Of a stretch of 64,000 nucleotides of DNA, positions 30,285 through 40,951 are shown one piece after another. A model generated the notes under the pieces. That model had not been told where the DNA came from, made no database searches, and was given only the letters and a program-made list of their open reading frames with translations. Location of the stretch: positions 682,001 to 746,000 of the forward strand of contig NZ_CP066796.1 of NCBI RefSeq assembly GCF_017161565.1. The letters run 5' to 3'. The position numbers and the translations under genes are program-made. Positions within the stretch are counted from its first letter, which is position 1; the number at the start of each line of letters is the position of its first letter. The stretch is from Erwinia amylovora. Its GTDB lineage: Bacteria > Pseudomonadota > Gammaproteobacteria > Enterobacterales > Enterobacteriaceae.

Positions 30285-30326
30285 TTTGTTCTTCCACGTC
30301 ACTCTATCACAGCTAACGCTAAAGTG

Positions 30327-30656
30327 TTATTCGAAGTTCGTTCCGGTACGTTCAGTAATGCGACCCTGTTCAAGCAACGCCTGTTCAATGGTCTGTTGCA
30401 GCATGCGAATACGCTGCTCCATGTTTGACGCATAGTCACGGGTTTTGACTTTTTCCTGTGCCAGCTCATGGCAGATATTCAGTGCAGCAATAAAAACTAA
30501 CTGCTCGGTATTTGTGACTCTAGTGCGAACTTTTAAGTCTTGCAACCGTTGATTGAGGTCTTCAGCAGCCAGGTTCAGCGCATCTTGCTGTTCCGGCGGA
30601 CAATTTACTCGTAATGAACGGCCAAAAATTTGAAGATCTACCGGTTGTGCAGACAT
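30327..30656 (-). CDS. zapA: Cell division protein ZapA
   Basis: Z-ring associated protein that bundles FtsZ filaments. ATG 30656 ([18 protein letters not shown]) with a caGGAAGG site gives 109 residues, the E. coli length; an upstream in-frame start at 30692 is rejected. [20 protein letters not shown] and the C-terminal coiled coil ([19 protein letters not shown]) are typical. Divergent from ygfB, with 6S RNA downstream. Confidence 0.95.
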   Translation of the reverse strand: MSAQPVDLQIFGRSLRVNCPPEQQDALNLAAEDLNQRLQDLKVRTRVTNTEQLVFIAALNICHELAQEKVKTRDYASNMEQRIRMLQQTIEQALLEQGRITERTGTNFE

Positions 30657-30826
30657 GCCACCTTCCTGACTGATTACTGTACCCGCAATCATCCTTACCG
30701 CTCAAGGGTTTGGAACGGGCGTCACTATAACTACCCCAAATATAAGAAACAACCCCTTTCTGGAATCATCGAGGCACCTGGTGGTAGCATAACACGAACT
30801 TATCCAGCCAACGACGGCCAAAACGT

Positions 30827-31405
30827 ATGTCACTAACCACTACCATGCCGGGCTACAACGCTCTGGCCGCAGTACTCACACAGCAGGGAGTCGGCATGAC
30901 TCCTGCCGAAATGCATGGCCTGATCAGCGGCTTAATCTGCGGCGGCAGCGGCGGGCGCTGGCAAATTCTGGCGCACGATCTGACCAATGAGGGTATGGCC
31001 TGGCCACAGGCGCTGGCTCAGCCTTTGCAGCAGTTGCACGATGCTACAGGTGATTCGTTGGACGATGATGGTTTCCTTTTTCAGCTTTTCCTGCCGGAAG
31101 ACGATGACATCAGCGTATTTGACCGTGCTGATGCGCTGGCTGGCTGGGTGAATCACTTCCTGTTGGGCCTGGGGGTGACGGAGTCGAAGCTCGACAAGGT
31201 CAAGGGCGAAACTGGCGAAGCGATCGACGATCTACGGACTATTGCTCAGCTCGGTTATGATGAAGATGAAGACCAGGAAGAGCTGGAGCAGTCCCTGGAA
31301 GAGGTCATTGAGTATGTTCGCGTGGCGGCATTACTTTGCCACGACACCTTTACCCGTGCGGTAGCGCCAACTCATGCGGTAGTCAAAAAGCCGACGCTGC
31401 ATTGA
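30827..31405 (+). CDS. ygfB: UPF0149 family protein YgfB
   Basis: 192 residues, exactly the E. coli YgfB length and alignable throughout ([53 protein letters not shown]). A helical cytoplasmic protein; in Pseudomonas a homologue modulates AlpA-dependent gene expression, but its enteric role is unclear. Starts the ygfB-pepP-ubiH-ubiI group. Confidence 0.93.
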   Translation: MSLTTTMPGYNALAAVLTQQGVGMTPAEMHGLISGLICGGSGGRWQILAHDLTNEGMAWPQALAQPLQQLHDATGDSLDDDGFLFQLFLPEDDDISVFDRADALAGWVNHFLLGLGVTESKLDKVKGETGEAIDDLRTIAQLGYDEDEDQEELEQSLEEVIEYVRVAALLCHDTFTRAVAPTHAVVKKPTLH

Positions 31406-31456
31406 GGTAAAACCGCCGTCAGTGGTGATTTAACGGATTTGCATTCAGGAGGTTGA

Positions 31457-32773
31457 ATGACCCAGCAAGAGTTTTTGCGCCGCCGCCAGGCGCTGTTAGC
31501 GAAAATGGCTCCGGCCAGCGCGGCGTTGATTTTTGCCGCCCCGGAAGCGACACGCAGCAACGACAGTGAATACCCTTACCGGCAGAACAGTGACTTCTGG
31601 TACTTCACCGGTTTTAATGAACCAGAAGCATTGCTGTTGCTGATAAAAAGCGCTGACAATCACCATCACAGCGTGTTGTTTAATCGCCAGCGTGATCTCA
31701 CGGCGGAAATCTGGTTTGGACGCCGCCTCGGGCAGGAGGCCGCACCCGCAAGGCTGGCGGTGGACCGCGCGTTGCCCTGGGATGATATGGCTAATCAGAT
31801 TCACCTGTTGCTGAATGGGCTGGACATCATCTATCACGCCCAGGGGCAGTTCGCCTTTGCAGACAGCATCGTTTTCAGCGCGCTGGAGAAACTGCGCGCG
31901 GGGGCGCGGCAGAATCTCTCCGCCCCCGCCACGCTCACCGACTGGCGTCCGTGGGTACATGAACTGCGTTTAATTAAATCTGCTGAAGAGCAGGCCGTAT
32001 TGCGTGAGGCCGGGCGCATCAGCGCGTTGGCCCATACGCGAGCCATGCAGCAGTCGCGCCCGGGTATGTACGAGTATCAGCTGGAGGGAGAAATACATCA
32101 TGAGTTTAGCCGCCACGGCGCACGTTTCCCTTCGTACAACACCATTGTTGGCGCGGGTGACAATGCCTGCATCCTGCACTACACCGAAAATGAAAGCCAG
32201 ATGCAAGATGGCCAGCTGGTGCTGATTGATGCCGGCTGTGAACTCAAAGGTTATGCCGGGGATATCACGCGTACTTTCCCGGTAGGCGGCAAGTTCAGCC
32301 GCCCGCAGCGCGCCATCTACGACATCGTGCTGGCTTCCCTCAACCGCGCGTTGGAACTGTATCGTCCCGGCACCAGTATCCGTGAAGTGACGGCGGAAGT
32401 GGTGAAAATCATGGTCAGCGGGCTGGTTAAACTGGGGATCATGCAGGGCGACGTTGATACGCTGATGGCTGAAAATGCCCATCGTCAGTTCTTTATGCAC
32501 GGCCTGAGCCACTGGCTCGGGCTGGACGTGCATGACGTTGGGCATTACGGAGTTGACCGTGACCGCATTCTGCAACCGGGAATGGTGCTGACCATTGAAC
32601 CCGGTTTATATATCGCCCCGGACGCTGATGTGCCGGCAGAGTATCGCGGTATCGGTATTCGTATTGAGGATGACATCATTATTACCGCCGACGGTAATGA
32701 GAACCTGACGGCCACGGTGGTAAAAGATGCCGATGAAATTGAAGCACTGATGGCGGCAGCGAAACAGCCATGA
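31457..32773 (+). CDS. pepP: Xaa-Pro aminopeptidase P
   Basis: Dinuclear manganese peptidase that removes the N-terminal residue before proline. 438 residues. N-terminal domain MTQQEFLRRRQALLAKM and NSDFWYFTGFNEPEALLLL; metal ligands in LVLIDAGCELKGYAGDITRT, MHGLSHWLGLDVHDVG, TIEPGLYI and GIRIEDDI. AGGAGG precedes ATG 31457. Its TGA overlaps the ubiH start (ATGA), implying coupling. Confidence 0.97.
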   Translation: MTQQEFLRRRQALLAKMAPASAALIFAAPEATRSNDSEYPYRQNSDFWYFTGFNEPEALLLLIKSADNHHHSVLFNRQRDLTAEIWFGRRLGQEAAPARLAVDRALPWDDMANQIHLLLNGLDIIYHAQGQFAFADSIVFSALEKLRAGARQNLSAPATLTDWRPWVHELRLIKSAEEQAVLREAGRISALAHTRAMQQSRPGMYEYQLEGEIHHEFSRHGARFPSYNTIVGAGDNACILHYTENESQMQDGQLVLIDAGCELKGYAGDITRTFPVGGKFSRPQRAIYDIVLASLNRALELYRPGTSIREVTAEVVKIMVSGLVKLGIMQGDVDTLMAENAHRQFFMHGLSHWLGLDVHDVGHYGVDRDRILQPGMVLTIEPGLYIAPDADVPAEYRGIGIRIEDDIIITADGNENLTATVVKDADEIEALMAAAKQP

Positions 32774-33948
32774 GCATCATTATTGTAGGGGGAGGGATGG
32801 CCGGAGCCACGCTGGCGCTGGCTATTTCTCATCTAACCCAGGGAGAGCTGGCGGTAACGCTGGTTGAAGCTAGCGAGCCTGCCAGTCGCGCCCATCCGGG
32901 CTACGACGGACGCGCAATCGCGCTGGCTGAAGGCACCTGTCAGCAGCTGGCTGCGATTGACCTGTGGCCGTTACTGGCCCCCGTTGCCACCGCCATTACC
33001 CATGTTCACGTCAGCGATCGCGGCCATGCCAGCTTTGTCTCGCTCAACGCTGCTGACTATGGCGTAGCGGCGTTGGGCCAGGTCGTGGAACTGCATGAGG
33101 CCGGGCAACGGCTGTTTGAGCGTCTTAAGCAGGCACCGGGTATTACGCTGCGTTGTCCGGATAAAGTCGCCCGGGTTGAACGCGCACAGAATGGCGTCAG
33201 CGTGGTACTGGCCAGTGGCGAACGACTGGATGGCGAATTACTGGTAGCGGCGGACGGATCACGTTCTCAGGTGGCAGCAGCCTGCGGCATACAGTGGCAA
33301 AGCGCGAATTACCAGCAGGTGGCGGTGATTGCCAACGTCTCCACCGGGGTGGCCCATCAGGGACGAGCTTTTGAGCGCTTTACCCGGCACGGCCCGCTGG
33401 CGCTACTGCCGATGTCGGACGGCCGCAGTTCGCTGGTATGGTGCCATCCGCTGGCAGAGAAAACGGTGGTGGATAGCTGGAGCGATGAAGAATTTCTTGC
33501 GCGTCTTCAGCGCGCCTTTGGCTGGCGGCTGGGGCGGATGACCCGGGTGGGGCAACGGCACAGTTATCCGCTGCAGTTGCAGACCGCCACCCGGCATGTT
33601 TCTCATCGTCTGGCGTTGGTTGGTAATGCCGCCCAGACTCTGCATCCTATTGCCGGTCAGGGGTTTAACCTGGGGATGCGAGACGTCATGTCGCTGGCGG
33701 AAACGCTGGCGACGTCCTGGCGCAGCGGCCAGGGCGTGGGCGACTATGCCACGCTGCAACATTACCAGCAGCGCCGTCAGCCGGACGCCCAGGCCACCAT
33801 TGGTATGACCGATGGGCTGGTAAGAATTTTTGCCAACCACTATGCGCCGCTGGTGATCGGGCGCAACCTGGGACTGATGGCGATGGATTCTCTGCCGCCG
33901 TTACGAAATTTGCTCGCCGAGCGAACGCTGGGCTGGGTCAAGCGTTAA
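32770..33948 (+). CDS. ubiH: 2-octaprenyl-6-methoxyphenol hydroxylase
   Basis: FAD monooxygenase of ubiquinone biosynthesis. 392 residues, the E. coli length. FAD motif MSIIIVGGGMAGATLALAIS, the DG motif LVAADGSRS, and RLALVGNAAQTLHPIAGQGF with GNAAQ in the place of the usual GDAAH, as in other UbiH proteins. Overlaps pepP by 4 bp; ubiI follows after 13 bp. Confidence 0.96.
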   Translation: MSIIIVGGGMAGATLALAISHLTQGELAVTLVEASEPASRAHPGYDGRAIALAEGTCQQLAAIDLWPLLAPVATAITHVHVSDRGHASFVSLNAADYGVAALGQVVELHEAGQRLFERLKQAPGITLRCPDKVARVERAQNGVSVVLASGERLDGELLVAADGSRSQVAAACGIQWQSANYQQVAVIANVSTGVAHQGRAFERFTRHGPLALLPMSDGRSSLVWCHPLAEKTVVDSWSDEEFLARLQRAFGWRLGRMTRVGQRHSYPLQLQTATRHVSHRLALVGNAAQTLHPIAGQGFNLGMRDVMSLAETLATSWRSGQGVGDYATLQHYQQRRQPDAQATIGMTDGLVRIFANHYAPLVIGRNLGLMAMDSLPPLRNLLAERTLGWVKR

Positions 33949-33961
33949 GGAGAAAGCAGTA

Positions 33962-35164
33962 ATGCAAAGCTATGATGTGATCGTCGCCGGTGGCGGTATG
34001 GTCGGGCTGGCGGTGGCCTGTGGTTTACAGGGCAGCGGAATGCGCGTGGCGGTGCTTGAGCGTGAACAACCGGCTGCGCCCGCCAGCGATGCGCCGCCCG
34101 CACTGCGTGTATCTGCGATAAATGCCGCCAGTGAACGCTTACTCCAGCATCTTGGCGTCTGGAGCCAGGTACTGAGCATGCGCGCCAGCGCTTATCACGG
34201 TATGGAAGTCTGGGACCGCGACAGTTTCGGTCATATTGCCTTTAACGATGAGCAACAGGGCCTGGCGCATCTCGGCCATATTGTTGAAAACAGGGTGATC
34301 CACCAGGCGCTGTGGCAACGAGCACAAAGTCTGAGCGATATCACGCTGATTGCCCCGGGCGCGCTGCAACAGGTTGCCTTTGGCGATAACGAAGCTTTCG
34401 TTACCCTGCAGGATGGCAGCATGATGACCGCCCGCCTGCTGGTGGCGGCAGACGGGGCTAACTCCTGGTTGCGCAATAAAGCCGATATTCCCCTTGCCTT
34501 CTGGGACTATCAGCATCATGCGCTGGTAGCCAATATCCGCACGGAAAAGCCCCATCAATCGGTGGCGCGTCAGGTGTTTCACGGTGACGGCATTCTGGCC
34601 TTTCTGCCGCTTAGCGATCCGCACCTTAGCTCCATCGTCTGGTCGTTGTCGCCACAGGAGGCTTCGCGGCTGAAGGAGATGCCGGAAGCGCTATTCAATC
34701 AGCAGCTGTCGGTAGCCTTCGATCTGCGCCTTGGCCTGTGCGAGCTGGCCAGCGAGCGCGAAACTTTCCCGTTGATGGGGCGTTACGCGCGCAGCTTTGC
34801 TGGCCATCGTCTGGCGCTGGTCGGCGATGCCGCCCACACCATTCATCCGCTGGCCGGGCAGGGGGTTAACCTTGGCTTTATGGATGCGGCGGCACTGATT
34901 GGCGAAGTGCGCCGCCTGCACCAGCAGGGCAAAGATATGGGGCAGCACCTTTATCTGCGCCGCTACGAACGCAGCCGCAAACACAGCGCCGCAGTGATGC
35001 TCGCCAGTATGCAGGGGTTCCGCGAACTGTTTGACGGCAACAATCCGGCGAAAAAAATGCTGCGTGATATTGGCCTGGCGCTGGCTGATAACCTGCCAGG
35101 GGTTAAGCCGGCGCTGTTGAAACAGGCGAGGGGCCTGCACGATCTGCCTGACTGGCTGCGTTAA
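33962..35164 (+). CDS. ubiI: 2-octaprenylphenol hydroxylase UbiI
   Basis: FAD monooxygenase that hydroxylates the C5 position in ubiquinone biosynthesis (formerly visC). 400 residues, the E. coli length. MQSYDVIVAGGGMVGLAVAC, LLVAADGANSWLR and LALVGDAAHTIHPLAGQGVN show the three FAD-binding motifs. Ribosome site aAGGAGAAA precedes ATG 33962. It is a paralogue of ubiH in the same operon and is followed by a strong terminator. Confidence 0.96.
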   Translation: MQSYDVIVAGGGMVGLAVACGLQGSGMRVAVLEREQPAAPASDAPPALRVSAINAASERLLQHLGVWSQVLSMRASAYHGMEVWDRDSFGHIAFNDEQQGLAHLGHIVENRVIHQALWQRAQSLSDITLIAPGALQQVAFGDNEAFVTLQDGSMMTARLLVAADGANSWLRNKADIPLAFWDYQHHALVANIRTEKPHQSVARQVFHGDGILAFLPLSDPHLSSIVWSLSPQEASRLKEMPEALFNQQLSVAFDLRLGLCELASERETFPLMGRYARSFAGHRLALVGDAAHTIHPLAGQGVNLGFMDAAALIGEVRRLHQQGKDMGQHLYLRRYERSRKHSAAVMLASMQGFRELFDGNNPAKKMLRDIGLALADNLPGVKPALLKQARGLHDLPDWLR

Positions 35165-35176
35165 CGTTCAGTGTAT

Positions 35177-35202
35177 AAAAGGGGGCTTCGGCCCCTTTTT
35201 TA
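35177..35202 (+). terminator. Terminator after ubiI
   Basis: AAAAGGGGGC, loop TTCG, GCCCCTTTTTT. A strong Rho-independent terminator closing the pepP-ubiH-ubiI operon. Confidence 0.93.
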
Positions 35203-35601
35203 CCACCTCATGCCCGCTTTCATGCACAGGGTGCAACCAGCGCCCCATTTTTGCACATCGTTTGAAATATTCTAATCTCACGCATTTATTCGCATTAGTT
35301 TAAATAATGCCTTAGGCGCATCTGTCCAGTCATTTTTTATTCAATTCGTGCCTGTCCTCTATTTTTAAACTGCATTTAAGACGGTTATTTATCATTTATG
35401 TGCAGTAAATTAGCGTTTTGCCAGTGAAAAAAACTGAGGGTGCAACGCCGGCCTATTTTGACTTAGCCCGGGTTCAACCCCGTTTACCTTATGGTTAATT
35501 GGCAAATTCGGTGATAAGTTCGGCAGCAGGGTAACGTTTGCGTCTGGCCGCCGGTGGCGGTAACCGGCGCTCGTCAGTAACCGGACATCAGGGACAAAAA
35601 T
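35203..35601 (+). promoter_or_regulatory. gcvTHP promoter/leader region
   Basis: Nearly 400 bases with no gene. An AT-rich stretch (about 35260-35410) lies where GcvA and Lrp bind in E. coli gcvT; I could not fix individual sites. GCCGCCGG-type GC sequences fill the last 80 bases. A ribosome site (CAGGGAC) precedes ATG 35602. Confidence 0.4.
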
Positions 35602-36699
35602 ATGATTCAGCAAACCCCGTTATTCGCACAGCACCAGGCCAGTGGCGCAAGGATGGTGGATTTTCACGGATGGATGATGCCGCTGCATTACGGTTCGCAA
35701 ATGGATGAGCACCATGCGGTACGCCGTGATGCCGGCATGTTCGACGTGTCTCATATGACCATTGTCGATCTGCATGGCGTGCGCACGCGCGAATTTCTGC
35801 GCTATCTGCTGGCAAATGACGTTGCCAAACTGACCCGGCCGGGCAAAGCCCTGTATACGGCGATGCTGAATGCCTCTGCCGGGGTGATCGACGATCTGAT
35901 CGTTTACTTTATCAGCGAAGAATTTTTCCGCCTGGTAGTGAACTCGGCAACGCGTGAGAAGGATCTGGCGTGGATTGCACAGCATGCGGCGGCGTATGGC
36001 GTTGAGTTGACTGAACGAGACGATCTGTCGCTGATTGCGGTGCAGGGGCCGAACGCGCAGCAAAAAGCGCAAAGCGTATTTGATGATGCCCAGCGTGACG
36101 CCGTCAGTGGGATGAAACCCTTCTTTGGCGTGCAGGCGGGGGAGCTGTTTATCGCTACCACCGGTTATACCGGCGAGCCGGGGTATGAAATCGCCCTGCC
36201 GAATCAGCAGGCGGCTGAACTCTGGCAGCGGCTGCTGGCCGCCGGCGTCAAGCCTGCCGGGCTTGGCGCACGCGATACGCTGCGCCTTGAAGCCGGTATG
36301 AATCTGTACGGTCAGGAGATGGACGAGACGGTTTCTCCGCTGGCCGCCAATATGGGCTGGACCATCGGCTGGGAGCCGTCTGACCGCCCGTTTATCGGGC
36401 GCGAAATGCTTGAGCTGCAACGCGCTAAAGGCACGGAACGGCTGGTTGGCCTGGTGATGACTGAAAAAGGGGTACTGCGTAACGCGCTTCCCGTGCACTT
36501 CAGCGATGCCGACGGCAACATGCTTGAAGGCGTTATCACCAGCGGTTCGTTCTCTCCCACTCTGGGGTACAGCATTGCCCTGGCCCGCGTTCCGGCCGGT
36601 ATTGGCGAACAGGCGGTGGTGCAAATCCGCAACCGCGCCATGCCGGTCACCGTGACCAAACCTGTTTTTGTCCGCGCCGGTAAACCGGTAACGAATTAA
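35602..36699 (+). CDS. gcvT: Glycine cleavage system T protein (aminomethyltransferase)
   Basis: Transfers the methylene group from aminomethyl-lipoyl GcvH to tetrahydrofolate and releases ammonia. 365 residues against 364 in E. coli. [20 protein letters not shown] at the N-terminus, MFDVSHM, the folate-site region [13 protein letters not shown], and [20 protein letters not shown]. First gene of gcvTHP, with 23 bp to gcvH. Confidence 0.97.
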   Translation: MIQQTPLFAQHQASGARMVDFHGWMMPLHYGSQMDEHHAVRRDAGMFDVSHMTIVDLHGVRTREFLRYLLANDVAKLTRPGKALYTAMLNASAGVIDDLIVYFISEEFFRLVVNSATREKDLAWIAQHAAAYGVELTERDDLSLIAVQGPNAQQKAQSVFDDAQRDAVSGMKPFFGVQAGELFIATTGYTGEPGYEIALPNQQAAELWQRLLAAGVKPAGLGARDTLRLEAGMNLYGQEMDETVSPLAANMGWTIGWEPSDRPFIGREMLELQRAKGTERLVGLVMTEKGVLRNALPVHFSDADGNMLEGVITSGSFSPTLGYSIALARVPAGIGEQAVVQIRNRAMPVTVTKPVFVRAGKPVTN

Positions 36700-36722
36700 T
36701 CTTGTCTCCCGGAGATATTGCA

Positions 36723-37109
36723 ATGAGCAACGTACCGAATGAACTGAAATACCGCGACAGCCATGAATGGGTGCGCAAAGAAGCCGATGGCAGCTACCGC
36801 GTGGGGATCACCGGGCATGCACAGGAGCTGCTTGGCGACATGGTGTTTGTCGATTTGCCAGAAGTGGGTAATCACTACAGCCAGGGCGACGACTGTGCCG
36901 TGGCGGAATCGGTAAAAGCCGCTTCGGATATCTATGCCCCGCTCAGTGGCGAAATCATCGAGGTTAACAGCGCGCTGGCATCAGAGCCGGAGCGGGTTAA
37001 CAGCGCCCCGTACGGTGACGGCTGGCTGTTCCGCATTAAGGCCAGCGATGAGAGCGAGCTGGCAACCCTGCTGGACGCTGCGGCTTACCAGGCAGCGATC
37101 GCTGAATAG
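36723..37109 (+). CDS. gcvH: Glycine cleavage system H protein (lipoyl carrier)
   Basis: Lipoylated shuttle of the glycine cleavage complex. ATG 36723 ([20 protein letters not shown]) after a GGAGATATTGCA site gives 128 residues; the frame upstream to 36702 is discarded. The lipoyl lysine is in [20 protein letters not shown], near residue 64. Lies between gcvT and gcvP. Confidence 0.97.
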   Translation: MSNVPNELKYRDSHEWVRKEADGSYRVGITGHAQELLGDMVFVDLPEVGNHYSQGDDCAVAESVKAASDIYAPLSGEIIEVNSALASEPERVNSAPYGDGWLFRIKASDESELATLLDAAAYQAAIAE

Positions 37110-37179
37110 CTTTTGTCACCACCGGCGCGGGCCAGGCCCCGCGCTTCGTTTTCCCCGTCCCATGCAGGATTGACCGCCC

Positions 37180-40041
37180 ATGACCCAGAAACTCAGCCAG
37201 CTTGAACATCACGGATCCTTTATCGAGCGCCATATCGGGCCGTCGCAGCAGCAGCAGACAGCCATGCTGCACGCCATTGGCGCTGCCTCTTTGAACGATC
37301 TGATCGGTGCGATTGTCCCTGCCGACATCCAGCTTCCTGGCCCGCCGCCGATTGGCGAAGCACTGACCGAGCATCTGGCGCTGGCCGAGTTAAAGGCGAT
37401 TGCGGCACAGAATCAGCGCTATAAATCTTACATTGGCATGGGTTACACCCCGGTGCTGACGCCGCCGGTGATCTTGCGCAATATGCTGGAAAATCCCGGC
37501 TGGTACACCGCCTATACGCCTTATCAACCTGAAGTTTCGCAGGGGCGGCTTGAGGCGCTGCTTAATTTCCAGCAGTTAACCCTGGATTTGACCGGGCTGG
37601 ATATCGCCTCCGCTTCACTGCTGGACGAAGCCACCGCCGCCGCTGAAGCGATGGCGATGGCGAAGCGGGTCAGCAAGCTGAAAAACGCCAACCGCTTCTT
37701 CGTCGCCGATGATGTGCACCCGCAGACGCTGGACGTGGTGCGCACCCGTGCGCAAACCTTCGGTTTTGACGTGCTGGTGGATAAAGCAGAGAAAGCACTG
37801 CAGCTGGAAGATGTTTTCGGCGTGCTGTTGCAGCAGGTGGGAAGCGGTGGCGAAGTGCATGACTACGGCGCGCTGATTGCCGCGCTGAAAAGCCGCAAAG
37901 TGGTGGTCAGCGTGGCCGCCGATATGATGGCGCTGGTGCTGCTGCAGTCACCGGGCCAGCAGGGAGCTGATATCGTTTTCGGCTCCGCGCAGCGCTTCGG
38001 CGTACCGATGGGCTACGGCGGTCCACATGCGGCCTTTTTTGCCGCGCGCGATGAGCATAAACGTTCGATGCCGGGGCGTATTATCGGCGTTTCGCGCGAT
38101 GCGGCGGGCAACAGCGCACTGCGCATGGCGATGCAGACGCGTGAACAGCATATCCGCCGTGAGAAAGCCAACTCCAATATCTGTACCTCACAGGTGCTGC
38201 TGGCCAATATCGCCAGCCTGTACGCCGTGTTCCACGGCCCGGCCGGGTTGCAACGCATCGCCAGCCGTATTCACCGCCTGACCGATATCCTCGCCGCCGG
38301 CTTACAGCAGGGTGGGCTGAAACTGCGCCATACCAGCTGGTTTGATACCCTGACGGTAGAAGTGGCGGATAAAGCGGCGGTGCTCGACCGCGCACTCAGT
38401 TTTGGCGTCAATCTGCGCAGCGATTTTCTCAACGCGGTTGGCATCACGCTGGATGAAACCACCACCGGTGAGGACGTGATGGCGCTGTTCTCCATTTTGC
38501 TTGGCGCGCAGCACGGCTTAAGCATTGAGGCGCTGGATGCCGATGCGCACTCTATCCCACCGGCCATGCTGCGTCAGGACGCTATCCTCACCCATCCGGT
38601 ATTTAACCGTTATCACAGTGAAACTGAGATGATGCGTTATATGCACAGCCTGGAACGCAAGGACCTGGCGCTGAATCAGGCGATGATCCCGCTGGGATCC
38701 TGCACCATGAAGCTGAACGCGGCGGCAGAGATGATCCCAATCACCTGGCCGGAGTTCGCCGAGCTGCACCCGTTCTGCCCGGCAGATCAGGCGGCGGGAT
38801 ATCTGCACATGATCGGGCAGCTTTCTCAGTGGCTGATACAGCTGACCGGCTACGATGCGCTGTGTATGCAGCCCAACTCCGGTGCACAGGGCGAATATGC
38901 CGGGCTGCTGGCCATCCGGCGTTATCACCAAAGCCGTAACCAGTCGGCCCGCCATATCTGTCTGATCCCCGCTTCGGCACATGGCACTAACCCGGCTTCG
39001 GCGCAGATGGCGGGCATGACGGTAGTGGTCGTCGCCTGTGATAAGCAGGGCAACATTGACCTGCACGACTTGCGCAATAAGGCCGGACAGGCGGGGGATG
39101 CGCTCTCCTGCATCATGGTCACCTACCCGTCCACGCACGGCGTGTACGAAGAAACCATTCGTGAAGTCTGTCAGATCGTCCACCAGTTCGGCGGCCAGGT
39201 TTATCTTGACGGTGCCAACATGAACGCCCAGGTAGGCATCACCACGCCGGGTTACATCGGCGCGGATGTATCGCATCTCAACCTGCATAAGACCTTCTGC
39301 ATTCCGCACGGCGGCGGCGGTCCCGGCATGGGGCCCATCGGCGTCAAAGCGCATCTGGCACCGTTTGTGCCGGGCCACAGCGTGGTGCAGCTGGAAGGCG
39401 TTCTGACCGCCCAGGGCGCGGTTTCCGCCGCGCCGTTCGGCAGCGCCTCAATACTGCCCATCAGCTGGATGTATATCCGCATGATGGGCGCGGAAGGATT
39501 GAAGCAGGCCAGTTCGGTGGCGATCCTTAACGCCAACTATATTGCCCGACGTCTGCAGTCGGCCTATCCGGTTCTGTATGCCGGGCGCGATGGCCGCGTG
39601 GCGCACGAATGTATTCTCGATATCCGTCCGCTGAAGGAGCAGACCGGTATCAGCGAGCTGGATATTGCCAAGCGCCTGATCGACTACGGTTTTCATGCGC
39701 CAACCATGTCATTCCCGGTAGCGGGCACCCTGATGGTGGAGCCGACCGAATCCGAAAGCAAAGTTGAACTGGATCGCTTTATTGATGCGATGCTGGCGAT
39801 CCGTAGTGAAATCGATCGCGTGGCGAACGGCGAATGGCCCGCTGCCGATAACCCGCTGGTGAATGCCCCGCATACCCAGATGGATATTGTCGGCGAGTGG
39901 AGCCACCCCTATACGCGTGAACTGGCGGTGTTCCCGGCCGGAAGTGCAAATAAATACTGGCCAACGGTGAAGCGTCTGGATGATGTTTACGGTGACCGCA
40001 ATCTGCTCTGCTCCTGCCTACCGCTCAGCGAATACCAGTAA
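37180..40041 (+). CDS. gcvP: Glycine dehydrogenase (decarboxylating), P protein
   Basis: PLP enzyme that decarboxylates glycine and passes the aminomethyl group to GcvH. 953 residues against 957 in E. coli. N-terminal [54 protein letters not shown], and the PLP lysine in [20 protein letters not shown] near residue 705. Completes the gcvTHP operon and is followed by a terminator. Confidence 0.97.
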   Translation: MTQKLSQLEHHGSFIERHIGPSQQQQTAMLHAIGAASLNDLIGAIVPADIQLPGPPPIGEALTEHLALAELKAIAAQNQRYKSYIGMGYTPVLTPPVILRNMLENPGWYTAYTPYQPEVSQGRLEALLNFQQLTLDLTGLDIASASLLDEATAAAEAMAMAKRVSKLKNANRFFVADDVHPQTLDVVRTRAQTFGFDVLVDKAEKALQLEDVFGVLLQQVGSGGEVHDYGALIAALKSRKVVVSVAADMMALVLLQSPGQQGADIVFGSAQRFGVPMGYGGPHAAFFAARDEHKRSMPGRIIGVSRDAAGNSALRMAMQTREQHIRREKANSNICTSQVLLANIASLYAVFHGPAGLQRIASRIHRLTDILAAGLQQGGLKLRHTSWFDTLTVEVADKAAVLDRALSFGVNLRSDFLNAVGITLDETTTGEDVMALFSILLGAQHGLSIEALDADAHSIPPAMLRQDAILTHPVFNRYHSETEMMRYMHSLERKDLALNQAMIPLGSCTMKLNAAAEMIPITWPEFAELHPFCPADQAAGYLHMIGQLSQWLIQLTGYDALCMQPNSGAQGEYAGLLAIRRYHQSRNQSARHICLIPASAHGTNPASAQMAGMTVVVVACDKQGNIDLHDLRNKAGQAGDALSCIMVTYPSTHGVYEETIREVCQIVHQFGGQVYLDGANMNAQVGITTPGYIGADVSHLNLHKTFCIPHGGGGPGMGPIGVKAHLAPFVPGHSVVQLEGVLTAQGAVSAAPFGSASILPISWMYIRMMGAEGLKQASSVAILNANYIARRLQSAYPVLYAGRDGRVAHECILDIRPLKEQTGISELDIAKRLIDYGFHAPTMSFPVAGTLMVEPTESESKVELDRFIDAMLAIRSEIDRVANGEWPAADNPLVNAPHTQMDIVGEWSHPYTRELAVFPAGSANKYWPTVKRLDDVYGDRNLLCSCLPLSEYQ

Positions 40042-40068
40042 CCCTTGTTGATACACACTGCTGTATAA

Positions 40069-40101
40069 GGGTTGAGCTGAATTTCACGCTCAACCCTTTT
40101 C
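40069..40101 (+). terminator. Terminator after gcvP
   Basis: GGGTTGAG (40069-40076) pairs with CTCAACCC (40089-40096), followed by TTTTCTT. Confidence 0.88.
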
Positions 40102-40117
40102 TTATTGAGGCCATACG

Positions 40118-40847
40118 ATAAACATTGCTTTGGTCACCGGAGCCAGTCGCGGCATTGGCCGGGCGACCGCGTTGCTGCTGGCGCGTTGCGGTCAATTTTG
40201 CCAGACGCGCTGATGCGGCTCACGAGGCGGTACAGGAGATTAAACGACAGGGCGGCAGTGCGTTTGCCATTCAGGCTGATATCTCAAATGAAGACGAGGT
40301 GGTGGCGATGTTTGCCTGCATTGACCGCCAGCCGGGACGGCTTGCCACACTGGCGAATAATGCCGGAATACTGTTTCAGCAGGCCAGTCTGGAGCAGTTA
40401 ACCGCAGCACGTATCAACCAGGTTTTTGCCACCAACGTCACCGGGTGCTTTATCTGTTGCCGCGAGGCGGTGAAACGCATGGCGTACCATCACGGCGGCT
40501 GCGGGGGGGCGATTGTTAACGTGTCTTCGGCTGCCGCGAGACTGGGATCGCCGGATGAGTACGTTGACTACGCCGCCTCGAAGGGCGCGATGGATACCCT
40601 GACCAAAGGGTTAGCGTTAGAGGTCGCGGCGCAGGGCATCCGGGTTAATGGCGTGCGGCCGGGATTTATTTACACCGAGATGCATGCAGACGGCGGCGAG
40701 CCGCGGCGGGTGGATCGCGTTGCGGCTGCCATTCCGATGCAGCGCGGTGGTCAGCCGTCAGAGATCGCCAGCGCCATTGGCTGGCTGCCCGGTGATGACG
40801 CCCCGTATATTACCGGCTCGATCATTGATGCAGCAGGAGGACGATGA
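40118..40847 (+). pseudogene. ygfF: Short-chain dehydrogenase YgfF, start lost and internal deletion
   Basis: Corresponds to E. coli YgfF, a glucose 1-dehydrogenase-like SDR of 247 residues. The first codon is ATA (INIALVTGASRGIGRATALL), so the start ATG is lost. After LLLAR about 14 bases are missing and the frame shifts to VAVNFARRADAAHEAV. From there the reading frame is intact with NNAGIL, VNVSSAAARLG, the catalytic YVDYAASKG and ITGSIIDAAGGR. The open frame with a TTG start at 40125 gives a garbled N-terminus without the cofactor-binding TGxxxGxG motif, so no active product is expected. Confidence 0.85.
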
Positions 40848-40890
40848 AAAGCAGGAGTTGCCAGCAGCACCCGGCTTCGCTGTTCACCAT

Positions 40891-40925
40891 GCACGATGCC
40901 AGCAGATAAAGCGCTGGCATCGTGC
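40891..40925. terminator. 13-bp perfect inverted repeat between convergent genes
   Basis: GCACGATGCCAGC (40891-40903) pairs exactly with GCTGGCATCGTGC (40913-40925). It lies between the converging ygfF pseudogene and the HD-domain gene and probably serves both, though T-runs are poor. A second small stem, CCTGTC/GACAGG, follows at 40932-40951. Confidence 0.55.
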
Positions 40926-40951
40926 CAGCGCCCTGTCAGATAAGGGACAGG

